Source: SLFT01 sp964493075
GTDB lineage: Bacteria; Hydrogenedentota; Hydrogenedentia; Hydrogenedentales; CAITNO01
Length of the DNA stretch: 9,169 bases
Direction of reading: 5' to 3'
Assembly (NCBI GenBank): GCA_964493075.1
Contig: CAZBNU010000168.1
Coordinates: 1-9,169, forward strand
The stretch's first letter is position 1; every line of letters begins with the position of its first letter. Under the pieces are notes generated by a model that worked only from the letters and a program-made list of their open reading frames with translations, made no database searches and was not told the DNA's origin. Both the position numbers and the translations under genes were made by a program. Below, piece after piece: positions 1 through 5,688 of the stretch.

Positions 1-261
1 GTGTCGCCTCCCGACGGCTACCACGCAAAAACGCGTCGCCCCCTTATCCACGCCGCCATCAACGACACGGGCAGCGGCATTGCAGAGTACAGCATCTACG
101 CCAATGGACGCTGGCTGCTTGCCTCCTACGACCCCGACACAAATCGGATCGCCTGGGAACGTGACGAAGACCTGCCCGCCGGGAAACAGGAACTGGTTTT
201 TCGTGTCACTGACAATGCTGGCAACACCACGACGGCAAGCAGGACGGTGTTCATACCGTAA
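1..261 (+). CDS. C-terminal fragment of a protein ending in an Ig-like domain
   Basis: The frame is open from the first base and ends in TAA at 259-261, so this is the last 86 or so codons of a gene that begins outside the window. The GTG at base 1 is probably an internal valine, not a start. The visible part reads as one beta-sandwich domain. It has a DTGSGI segment, then YDPDTNRIAWE, then LPAGKQELVFRVTDNAGN, and the last of these (V-T-D-N-A-G-N) is the usual closing strand of bacterial Ig-like/cadherin-type repeats. From memory, domains of this kind occur at the C-terminus of secreted M23 peptidases and other cell-surface enzymes. The catalytic part is not visible, so the function of the whole protein is unknown. 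It is probably secreted or periplasmic. Confidence 0.75.
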   Translation: MSPPDGYHAKTRRPLIHAAINDTGSGIAEYSIYANGRWLLASYDPDTNRIAWERDEDLPAGKQELVFRVTDNAGNTTTASRTVFIP

Positions 262-266
262 CGCTC

Positions 267-295
267 TTGAACCTGATGCGAGAATGATGTATCGT
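267..295 (+). promoter_or_regulatory. Possible sigma-70-type promoter of the tRNA gene
   Basis: TTGAAC (267-272) and TATCGT (290-295) are separated by 17 nt. Each matches 4 of 6 bases of the -35 and -10 consensus. Transcription would begin near 302, about 11 nt before the mature tRNA 5' end. The position is right, but the match is modest and made by eye. Confidence 0.4.
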
Positions 296-312
296 ATACC
301 AACTTCTGGTAC

Positions 313-387
313 GCCCCGATAGTTCAGTGGATAGAACGAGCGCCTCCTAAGCGCTAAACACAGGTTCGATTCCTGTTCGGGGCGCCA
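313..387 (+). tRNA. tRNA-Arg (anticodon CCT), CCA encoded
   Basis: A full cloverleaf can be folded. The acceptor stem GCCCCGA (313-319) pairs with TCGGGGC (377-383). The D stem GTTC (322-325) pairs with GAAC (334-337). The anticodon stem AGCGC (339-343) pairs with GCGCT (351-355) around the loop CTCCTAA. The T stem ACAGG (360-364) pairs with CCTGT (372-376) around TTCGATT. The anticodon is CCT at 346-348, which reads AGG and gives arginine. The variable loop has 4 nt, the discriminator base is G384, and CCA is encoded at 385-387. All stems are perfectly paired, so the gene looks functional. It lies between the end of the Ig-like gene and the GxxExxY cassette. Confidence 0.96.
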
Positions 388-395
388 TTTTTTTT
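388..395 (+). terminator. T8 tract after the tRNA
   Basis: Eight consecutive T follow the CCA end directly. The folded tRNA/acceptor stem plus a T tract is a plausible termination site for the tRNA transcript. The inverted-repeat cassette begins at the next base (396). Confidence 0.45.
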
Positions 396-443
396 GTGAT
401 CCACGAAGGACACCAAAAGCACGAAGGAAGAAGGAAGAAGGAA
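396..443. repeat. Left inverted repeat of the GxxExxY cassette
   Basis: This 48-bp sequence matches the reverse complement of 898-945 at 44 of 48 positions. It starts GTGATC (396-401). Three 9-nt units follow: CACGAAGGA (402-410), the degenerate CACCAAAAG (411-419) and CACGAAGGA (420-428). It then runs into 7-nt GGAAGAA units. All four mismatches fall in the middle 9-nt unit, which on the other side reads CACGAAGTT. Confidence 0.9.
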
Positions 444-474
444 GAAGGAAAGAGGAAAGAGGAAAGAGGAAAGA
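426..474. repeat. Heptanucleotide tandem repeat (GGAAGAA)3(GGAAAGA)4
   Basis: Seven exact 7-nt units lie in register: three GGAAGAA (426-446) followed by four GGAAAGA (447-474), then a partial GGAAAAG. Only two GGAAGAA copies occur at the mirrored position of the right end, so the array has expanded on the left. The tract lies just after the stop codon of the minus-strand GxxExxY gene. Confidence 0.93.
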
Positions 475-488
475 GGAAAAGGACGCTC

Positions 489-866
489 TTATTTTATTAG
501 ACGTTTCCATTCTAGTCTGCCATTGCTGCCGAAGTTTATGAGAAGCCCAACATGAAAACCAGAGGCCTTCAGGTAATTCAAAATTTGTGCTTCTTCATTT
601 CCTGCCAGTTGTGCCAGTGCTTTCAGTTCCACAATGATTTGGCTATAGCAGACAACGTCCGCAATATATTCCTTGTATAGGGATTTCCCTTTATAAAGAA
701 TCTTCAAGTGTTTTTGTGACTCGAACGGGATGTTTCTTTCTTCGAGTTCAATTTCCAGTGCCTCCTGATACACCGCCTCAAGAAACCCCGGACCAAGTTC
801 TCGGTGTACCTCAATTGCAGCACCCACAATTGAAAACACCTCTTCCTTGAACAACAATTCAACCAT
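489..866 (-). CDS. GxxExxY family protein (PDDEXK-like)
   Basis: This is a complete 125-residue protein, about the usual length for the GxxExxY family (PF13366/TIGR04256). The naming motif is G27-F-L-E30-A-V-Y33, preceded by a helix containing IEVHRELGPG. Further on, D70 and E80-L-K82 with Q94 look like the D...ExK...Q core of PDDEXK nuclease folds. A nuclease-like role is therefore likely, but no substrate has been established to my knowledge. The start ATG is at 864-866 with a good ribosome site, AGGAG, 8 nt upstream (875-879). The stop is TAA at 489-491. It is the only gene inside the inverted-repeat cassette. By eye its base composition is more AT-rich than the flanking genes, consistent with recent arrival. 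Confidence 0.9.
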   Translation of the reverse strand: MVELLFKEEVFSIVGAAIEVHRELGPGFLEAVYQEALEIELEERNIPFESQKHLKILYKGKSLYKEYIADVVCYSQIIVELKALAQLAGNEEAQILNYLKASGFHVGLLINFGSNGRLEWKRLIK

Positions 867-897
867 TATTAGCGCTCCTATTGTTCTTTCTCTTATT

Positions 898-945
898 TTC
901 CTTCTTCCTTCTTCCTTCGTGAACTTCGTGTCCTTCGTGGATCAC
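898..945. repeat. Right inverted repeat of the GxxExxY cassette
   Basis: Read on the minus strand, this end is GTGATC followed by three 9-nt units (CACGAAGGA, CACGAAGTT, CACGAAGGA) and two GGAAGAA heptads. It is the mirror of 396-443. Its outermost bases provide the TGA stop codon (942-944) of the minus-strand sulfotransferase gene. Confidence 0.9.
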
Positions 946-1973
946 TCTCTTAGGAGAACATCACACACCAGCCGCATTTTTTTGAGGATACGGCGGAAAA
1001 GGTTGCTGTTCTGTGCCAGGCTGCGCAGGCGCACGATCATGCCACGCTCAAGCCGGTAGCGGGTTATCTTTGGTGGCTTTGGTGGTTTGACGTTATCTCC
1101 GGCTTCGTCCAAGGCCTTCCACAGCGTATCAACCGGATAGCCCAACGTGGCAAGGTCGTCAGGATGCACAGCTGCAATCATCTTCCTGGCCAGGGTGAGT
1201 TTACTGCTGTCTGTGGCCAGTTCCGCCACCCATTTCTTCACCGAAGCCGTGGTGGGGCGTGTGTGCTGCGCCACGCCGATGGGATCGCCAAGCCCTTTTG
1301 TTTCCTGTTCCTCTTTCTTTTCGCCATAATTTATGGCATCCGGCTCATAGGGAACACCGATATGGGCGCATATCTTTTCAAACCAGGGCTCCGGTTCGCG
1401 CACCAGCTGTTCATACCGCACGTGAAACGCCCGATCATTGCCACTACGCAGGAACGCTGCCAAAGCGGGCACATACCGTTCGATAATCGGGTTGAAGTCA
1501 TGAGCAACCCGGTAATCCCCATTGAAAAAGGAGTTGGCGTATGAAGAAAATATCGCAAGGGGATGCCGGGTGAGTACAATGTAGGCGGCATCAGGATAGA
1601 CTTTTGCCATGAAGGGCAGCACAAGCCCGTATGCAGGCGTTTTGTCCAGACAATAAGGTTTGTTGCCTTTGGCCTGGGTGAAGCGACTGTACAGTACGTC
1701 ACAATAGGCGCGACACGCATCCCAGTAGTCCTGCTCCCCCTGCGGCAGCTGCGCCACAAAGCCCTTCTGCGCTTCTGCGGCGAGGATATGGTCATAGGGC
1801 GCCTTATCCACCTTGTCCCAAACACCCAAGTGCGCCAGCGGCGTCAGTAGATGTGGCTCCGGACCTCCCTGAATCTGGGAATGCGCAGCAAGCATACGCT
1901 CAAGCATAGTCGTCCCGGAACGAGGCGCGCCAATAACAAAAATAAGGTTAACCGTAGAAGAATTTGTATCCAT
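942..1973 (-). CDS. Sulfotransferase family protein (PAPS-dependent)
   Basis: This 343-residue protein transfers a sulfuryl group from 3'-phosphoadenosine 5'-phosphosulfate (PAPS) to an unknown acceptor. Both PAPS sites are visible. The 5'-phosphosulfate loop is GAPRSGTTML at residues 15-24. The 3'-phosphate site is the strand-helix unit YIVLTRHPLAIFSSY around R136 and S143/S144. CLDKTPAY (108-115) and RYEQLVREPE (186-195) also fit the Sulfotransfer_3 type. There is no signal peptide, so it is cytoplasmic or peripheral; residues 300-343 are rich in Lys and Arg. The start ATG is at 1971-1973 with a weak GGTAGG upstream. The stop TGA lies inside the right repeat of the GxxExxY cassette, so the last residues may differ from the ancestral protein. 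The next gene upstream is also on the minus strand, 145 nt away, so it is probably transcribed separately. Confidence 0.9.
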   Translation of the reverse strand: MDTNSSTVNLIFVIGAPRSGTTMLERMLAAHSQIQGGPEPHLLTPLAHLGVWDKVDKAPYDHILAAEAQKGFVAQLPQGEQDYWDACRAYCDVLYSRFTQAKGNKPYCLDKTPAYGLVLPFMAKVYPDAAYIVLTRHPLAIFSSYANSFFNGDYRVAHDFNPIIERYVPALAAFLRSGNDRAFHVRYEQLVREPEPWFEKICAHIGVPYEPDAINYGEKKEEQETKGLGDPIGVAQHTRPTTASVKKWVAELATDSSKLTLARKMIAAVHPDDLATLGYPVDTLWKALDEAGDNVKPPKPPKITRYRLERGMIVRLRSLAQNSNLFRRILKKMRLVCDVLLRE

Positions 1974-2067
1974 GTCTACCTACCCATCTGTTTACATTTG
2001 AAAAACAATGGATACAATAGTAAACCCTTCACTGACTATAAGCCAAACGAATAAATGTGTTCTTTCT

Positions 2068-2093
2068 CAGGCGCGCATTCGAATCTGCGCCTG
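2068..2093. other. Hairpin in the 145-bp gap between two minus-strand genes
   Basis: CAGGCGC (2068-2074) is the exact reverse complement of GCGCCTG (2087-2093). The palindrome ATTCGAAT lies in the 12-nt loop. It sits 26 nt downstream of the minus-strand membrane-anchored protein gene. No T tract follows on either strand, so it may stabilise the mRNA end rather than act as an intrinsic terminator. I see nothing else in 1974-2118. Confidence 0.45.
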
Positions 2094-2118
2094 CTTGGAA
2101 TTGGCCTTAACCGAAGAC

Positions 2119-2817
2119 TTAATCCAAGATGCCGAAGGGCTGTATTATGAGCAGTGCGCCACCTATCAATGCCAGCAGAATGATCATAGCCCAAAAGAGA
2201 ATGCCGCCGAAGGGGAAAATCTGGTGAAAGGTACGCACCTGATAGATTATCCAAGGTAAGGTTACAATATCTTTCACGCCGAATTTTTCAAGAGTGCCCG
2301 GTGCAACCCAAAATTTTCCGAGAGTGCCTGCGGGCACATAGCCCACAATATAGTACAAACCATCAGCTGGCAAGGTGATTTCCTGCATTTCGAACACCCA
2401 GGATTCGGTGCCAGTGAATTCCTCGTCATAAATTTCCGGTTCGGTAATATGATCCGTGGTATAGAGAATGCCGCCGTAGCCTGGCGGCAGTTCAAAAGGA
2501 ACACCTTCCACAGCAGGCAATTCCTGCCCCAGCAGGGCAAAAGCGGGCCGATACTCCTCAAGACCCTTGATATAGGGAACGCCTACCTGTATCGAGGCAA
2601 CATCGCCCGCCTTCCCTTCAAAACTTAGCCATATCGTCTCCCTACCGGGTATAACAGTGTGATATACCACTTGCGAAACATTGATATCCCCTATCGGTAT
2701 GGCTGTTGACACATCATTGTGGGCGTCTTGATTAGGAATGTATCGGTGCGCCCAAGAATTTCCTGTTACGCACACTGTTATCGCTGCTATGATCATCGCA
2801 ACTGCTATATGTCTCAT
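2119..2817 (-). CDS. Uncharacterised exported protein with C-terminal membrane anchor
   Basis: This is a 232-residue protein. It has a signal peptide (residues 1-23, hydrophobic core AVAMIIAAITVCV, likely cut after SWA), an extracytoplasmic part rich in beta-strand (about 24-200) and one transmembrane helix (about 203-225). A short tail, QPFGILD, follows the helix. Recognisable segments are YHTVIPGRETIWLSFEGKAGD, a proline/glycine turn PPGYGG (111-116) and an LPADGLYYIVGYVP segment (149-162), then GKFWVAPGTLEKFGVKD. I recall similar signal peptide/beta domain/single-helix proteins from other environmental bacteria, all without a known function. The beta part may bind a ligand or surface polymer. 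The start ATG (2815-2817) has AGGA about 10 nt upstream. It is divergent from the exchanger gene, so shared regulation is possible. Confidence 0.7.
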   Translation of the reverse strand: MRHIAVAMIIAAITVCVTGNSWAHRYIPNQDAHNDVSTAIPIGDINVSQVVYHTVIPGRETIWLSFEGKAGDVASIQVGVPYIKGLEEYRPAFALLGQELPAVEGVPFELPPGYGGILYTTDHITEPEIYDEEFTGTESWVFEMQEITLPADGLYYIVGYVPAGTLGKFWVAPGTLEKFGVKDIVTLPWIIYQVRTFHQIFPFGGILFWAMIILLALIGGALLIIQPFGILD

Positions 2818-2994
2818 TGTACTGTTTTCCTATAAGTTGTCTTAATACTTCCGCTACGATTAACAAAATACCTGTTGGCATTATTTCATATCCTCGGGAT
2901 ATTTTTGGCAGGTGTGGTTTTCTCCCACCATACTTTTTACGTTATATAGTAAAGGGTTATTTGCTCTCCTTAGAACAACGAAAAGGTTCCTTTA
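2818..2994. promoter_or_regulatory. Divergent intergenic region with two small palindromes
   Basis: This 177-bp region must carry the promoters of the membrane-anchored protein (minus) and the exchanger (plus). Two palindromes are visible. ATATCC-TCG-GGATAT (2888-2902) is followed by T4. GGTGTGG (2911-2917) pairs with CCCACC (2924-2929), with one bulge. TATAGT (2945-2950) is a reasonable -10 for the plus-strand gene but has no clear -35. The palindromes could be operator sites, but no known regulator motif is recognised. Confidence 0.3.
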
Positions 2995-4338
2995 GTGCTT
3001 AACTTCACATTGACAGTCTTTGGGTTGGCAATCCTGGTGCTGGGCGCCGAATTGCTGGTACGCAATGCTTCGCGATTGGCATTTATGTTGCGTATACCCC
3101 CGGTAGTAGTTGGCCTGACCATTGTCGCCTTCGGAACCAGCGCCCCGGAATTGGCCGTCAGTATCAAGGCGGGCCTAACCGGTCAGGCAGAGATTGCCGT
3201 TGGCAATGTAATGGGCAGCAATATCTTTAACATATTGTTTATTCTTGGGGCATCTGCATTGTTTACACCCCTTGTGGTAACCCAACGACTGGTACGTCTT
3301 GATGTACCCGTGATGATAGTGATATCTGCGCTAGCATGGTTCCTCGGTAGAAATGGCGTAATAGGCCGGGCGGAAAGTCTGGGCATGCTTGTTCTGCTGG
3401 CGTTTTACATTATTGGCCTTGCCACATTTTCACGGAAAAAGGCGCCCCCCGCGCCCGAAGCGAAAAATGACTTGACAGAGAACCAATTCTGCTTCAAAAC
3501 GCTTTTGCGTATGACTACGGGTATTCTCCTGGGGCTGCTATTGCTGGTGCTCGGTGCGCAATGGTTTGTGAATGGTGCCGCCGCCGTTGCCCGACTCTTT
3601 GGAATAAGCGAACTGGTCATAGGATTAACCTTGGTTGCGGTGGGAACTTCGCTGCCGGAACTGGCTACATCAGTTGTGGCAAGTGTGCGCGGGGAACGGG
3701 ATATTGCCGTGGGCAATGTGGTGGGCAGCAACATATTCAATATTCTTTGCGTACTCGCCGTTGCCGGTCTCGTGTCACCCACGGGAATAGTGTTATCCGA
3801 AGGCGCTCTCGCATTTGATTTCCCCATCATGCTGGCGGTTTCATTGGTGTGCCTTCCCATTTTCATCACAGGAGCCATTATTTCAAGGACCGAAGGCTTT
3901 TTCTTTCTGTTCTATTACATGCTCTACGGGTTGCTGCTATTATTGCGTGCCACACAATCTCCCATGTTGCCGCTGGCAAATAATGTAATGCTTTACGGGG
4001 TATTGCCTGCAACTGGGCTTCTGCTCCTTTTTTCGCTGGGATGCGCCTATTTGGAAGTCGTCGCCTTTGCTAATACCATGGCGGATGATGTGTCTTATGC
4101 GGCAACTTACGCCGTCAAAAATGCCCGAAAAATTCTGGTGTTGATAGCAGGCGTAACCCTGCTGGTTGTTGGTGTTGCCATGATGGTGCTGCCGGGACCG
4201 GCCACAGTGGTCATTCCGCTGGGCCTTGCGTTGCTGGGAACAGAATTTATCTGGGCGCGCCGTCTGCTGAAGTACATACTGGATGAAGCAAAATCTGCGG
4301 TGCATCGGCTGACAGGGCAGGAGGACGACAAAGAGTAA
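2995..4338 (+). CDS. Na+/Ca2+ exchanger (CaCA family) with C-terminal PGPGW-like extension
   Basis: This 447-residue inner-membrane antiporter is predicted to move Ca2+ (or a similar cation) against Na+ or H+. It has the two inverted alpha repeats of the CaCA superfamily. The first has GLTIVAFGTSAPE (40-52) and GNVMGSNIFN (70-79). The second has GLTLVAVGTSLPE (210-222) and GNVVGSNIFN (240-249). The acidic E52 and E222 are present as expected for ion binding. Residues 146-168 form the central hydrophilic loop. Bacterial members usually end near residue 320. Here about 125 residues follow, including a helix at 334-356 and a segment at 379-425 with LPGPATVVIPLGLALLGTEF, which resembles the PGPGW membrane domain (PF09656). 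The start is GTG at 2995 with AAAAGG about 8 nt upstream. The start was chosen because the first helix follows at once. Confidence 0.92.
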   Translation: MLNFTLTVFGLAILVLGAELLVRNASRLAFMLRIPPVVVGLTIVAFGTSAPELAVSIKAGLTGQAEIAVGNVMGSNIFNILFILGASALFTPLVVTQRLVRLDVPVMIVISALAWFLGRNGVIGRAESLGMLVLLAFYIIGLATFSRKKAPPAPEAKNDLTENQFCFKTLLRMTTGILLGLLLLVLGAQWFVNGAAAVARLFGISELVIGLTLVAVGTSLPELATSVVASVRGERDIAVGNVVGSNIFNILCVLAVAGLVSPTGIVLSEGALAFDFPIMLAVSLVCLPIFITGAIISRTEGFFFLFYYMLYGLLLLLRATQSPMLPLANNVMLYGVLPATGLLLLFSLGCAYLEVVAFANTMADDVSYAATYAVKNARKILVLIAGVTLLVVGVAMMVLPGPATVVIPLGLALLGTEFIWARRLLKYILDEAKSAVHRLTGQEDDKE

Positions 4339-4348
4339 GCGCGCGTAT

Positions 4349-4377
4349 TTACCCGCAGGGGGGCGTAAAGGTATACT
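4349..4377 (+). promoter_or_regulatory. Possible promoter cut by the assembly gap
   Basis: TATACT (4372-4377) matches 5 of 6 bases of a -10 box and lies 122 nt before the first gene of the downstream operon, counting the 100 N. The base run 17 nt upstream (TTACCC, 4349-4354) is a poor -35. An imperfect hairpin (TTTAC...GTAAA, 4348-4369) overlaps it. Weak evidence. Confidence 0.2.
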
Positions 4378-4379
4378 AG

Positions 4380-4479
4380 NNNNNNNNNNNNNNNNNNNNN
4401 NNNNNNNNNNNNNNNNNNNNNNNNNNNNNNNNNNNNNNNNNNNNNNNNNNNNNNNNNNNNNNNNNNNNNNNNNNNNNNN
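4380..4479. other. Assembly gap (100 N)
   Basis: Exactly 100 N is a common convention for a scaffold gap of unknown length. Any promoter, leader or small gene between the exchanger and the GNAT operon is therefore invisible, and the distance between them is not reliable. Confidence 0.95.
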
Positions 4480-4498
4480 TTGAATAACGGAAGGTGTC

Positions 4499-5065
4499 GT
4501 GATAACAGTTGCGCATGGATACATACGGTTTTCAGAAGCCGAGGACGCATTCTTTCTGCGTGATCTCTATCTGAACGCGCCGAAACGGGCTGCGTTGCTG
4601 GATACCCGTCGCGAGCCGCTGATGCCTACCGTGTCGGAGGTGCGTGAGTTGCTTGCCAGAAAGGACGCCGCCCACGGACTGATGTATACCGTTGAAGACA
4701 CTACAGGCGCTCTCAAAGGGTGGTGCAGCCTTCGTGGCGTGAACTATGAGGCAGGCTACGGGGAACTCATGTTTCTTTTCGATTCTGAAGAAGACTACCA
4801 TAACGCAATCGCAGATGAAACGATGGGATATCTTCTGGGACGGGCTTTCAGGCAATTCAATTTATATAAGGTGCTGGTATTGTGCCTGGATATGGAACAG
4901 GCATTGATGCAGTATCTTGAACGAAAGGGGTTTTCCCAAGCAGGTACGCAACGCCAGGCGCTTTTCAGCGGCGGTTCGTGGCATGATTTGCATATTTTTA
5001 CGTTACGATCTTCAGATTATAAGAGACAGGAAAAGAACGAGGCGGCAGGAGCGATCAGTTCATGA
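4499..5065 (+). CDS. GNAT family N-acetyltransferase (RimJ/RimL-like, degenerate CoA loop)
   Basis: This 188-residue cytoplasmic protein is predicted to belong to the acetyl-CoA-dependent GNAT fold. It opens with GYIRFSEAEDAFFLRDLYLN, the usual first strand and helix. It has a central GELMFLF strand (88-94), and AFRQFNLYKVLVLCLD (116-131) followed by QYLERKGFSQAGT (138-150) matches the second half of RimL-type enzymes. The normal R/Q-x-x-G-x-G/A pyrophosphate loop is not recognisable: the segment there reads HNAIADETMGYLLG. Binding or activity may be weakened. The start is GTG 4499 with GGAAGG just upstream (4489-4494); no in-frame ATG lies close by. It is the first visible gene of the operon and overlaps the next by ATGA (5062-5065). 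The acceptor substrate is unknown. Confidence 0.8.
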   Translation: MITVAHGYIRFSEAEDAFFLRDLYLNAPKRAALLDTRREPLMPTVSEVRELLARKDAAHGLMYTVEDTTGALKGWCSLRGVNYEAGYGELMFLFDSEEDYHNAIADETMGYLLGRAFRQFNLYKVLVLCLDMEQALMQYLERKGFSQAGTQRQALFSGGSWHDLHIFTLRSSDYKRQEKNEAAGAISS

Positions 5066-5688
5066 GTTTTGTTACAGACACCTATTTGCGCAGAGCAGAA
5101 CGTGACGATCTCGATACCATTCTGGCGTGGATGGAGGATGCGGACTTCAGGTTCTTCCTCTATGGTGATGACGCGCAATCTTCACGACAGACCCGTGAGA
5201 AAATTATAATGATGCTTGGACGCGGTGCGGGACAGGCCATGCCGCCAGCCGTATATCTGCTTATTGAATCAAAAGAGGATGGGCTTTTGGGCATGGTCTC
5301 CCTGCAAAACATTTCCTGGCGGAACCGCTCATGCAATCTGGATGTGTATGTGGGCGCGAAGCAGAAGCGCAACGGTACAGTCGCGGCTCTGGCAGTATAT
5401 CGTGCCCTTGAATATGCTTTCGATGAACTTAACTTGCACCGCATCAACGCGTTTATCTATGGATTTAACAAGCCTTCCTGGCGTGTTTTTGAAAAGGCAG
5501 GCGCAGTACGCGAGATGACTCTCGAAAAACATGTTATGCGTGATGGCGCGCTGTACGACGCCTACGGCTATGGGTTGTTGCGGGAAGAATTTGACGAGGT
5601 AAGACAGCGCTATGGCCATGCAGCGAAGGGAATATCGTTACAGGCCATGATTGAATCGCTGGCAACGGCCGGAGGCGATACGCCTTGA
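5062..5688 (+). CDS. GNAT family N-acetyltransferase (RimL-like)
   Basis: This 208-residue acetyltransferase starts YLRRAERDDLDTILAWMED (8-26), the usual N-terminus of RimJ/RimL-like GNATs. It has the LDVYVGAKQKRNGTVAALAVYRALEYAF core (93-120), in which QKRNGT stands for the CoA pyrophosphate loop. LNLHRINAFIYGFNKPSWRVFEKAGA (123-148) contains the conserved asparagine and the helix before the last strand. Roughly 35 extra residues follow the fold (174-208). A good AGGAG (5047-5051) lies 10 nt upstream of the ATG. The start overlaps the stop of the preceding GNAT by 4 nt, implying coupled translation. It shares fold but not close sequence with its neighbour, so a heteromeric pair is possible. 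The substrate is unknown; within this operon a peptide or small-molecule amine is a guess. Confidence 0.85.
   Translation: MSFVTDTYLRRAERDDLDTILAWMEDADFRFFLYGDDAQSSRQTREKIIMMLGRGAGQAMPPAVYLLIESKEDGLLGMVSLQNISWRNRSCNLDVYVGAKQKRNGTVAALAVYRALEYAFDELNLHRINAFIYGFNKPSWRVFEKAGAVREMTLEKHVMRDGALYDAYGYGLLREEFDEVRQRYGHAAKGISLQAMIESLATAGGDTP

Larger units (their letters stand above)
396..945. mobile_element. Candidate GxxExxY cassette bounded by inverted repeats
   Basis: A 550-bp unit has ends that mirror each other: the first 18 bases (396-413) are the exact reverse complement of the last 18 (928-945). The inverted similarity extends to 48 bp on each side with 4 mismatches. The unit contains a single gene, the GxxExxY ORF. 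It sits exactly between the T tract of tRNA-Arg and the last codons of the sulfotransferase gene. No transposase and no clear target-site duplication is present (flanks TTTTTTTT and TCTCTTAG). If it moves, it must use functions supplied from elsewhere or an unknown activity of its own protein. Mobility is inferred from structure alone. It could instead be a gene between repetitive extragenic palindromes. Confidence 0.5.

Noticed and set aside
426..474. CRISPR-like array
   Set aside because: The units are contiguous 7-mers without spacers, and no cas gene is nearby.
388..953. Target-site duplication around the GxxExxY cassette
   Set aside because: The flanks TTTTTTTT and TCTCTTAG do not match as a direct repeat, so insertion by a standard DDE transposase is not supported.
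1331..1825. 164-codon open frame on the minus strand
   Set aside because: It lies out of frame within the sulfotransferase gene, whose PAPS motifs are intact in the other frame.
2068..2093. Intrinsic terminator for the membrane-anchored protein gene
   Set aside because: The stem is good, but no T tract follows on the minus strand and the loop is 12 nt.
3405..3878. 157-codon open frame on the minus strand
   Set aside because: It is antisense to the exchanger's second alpha repeat and has no coding features of its own.
3940..4550. Two minus-strand frames crossing the N run
   Set aside because: They stay open only because N codons cannot be stops, and they are antisense to the exchanger.
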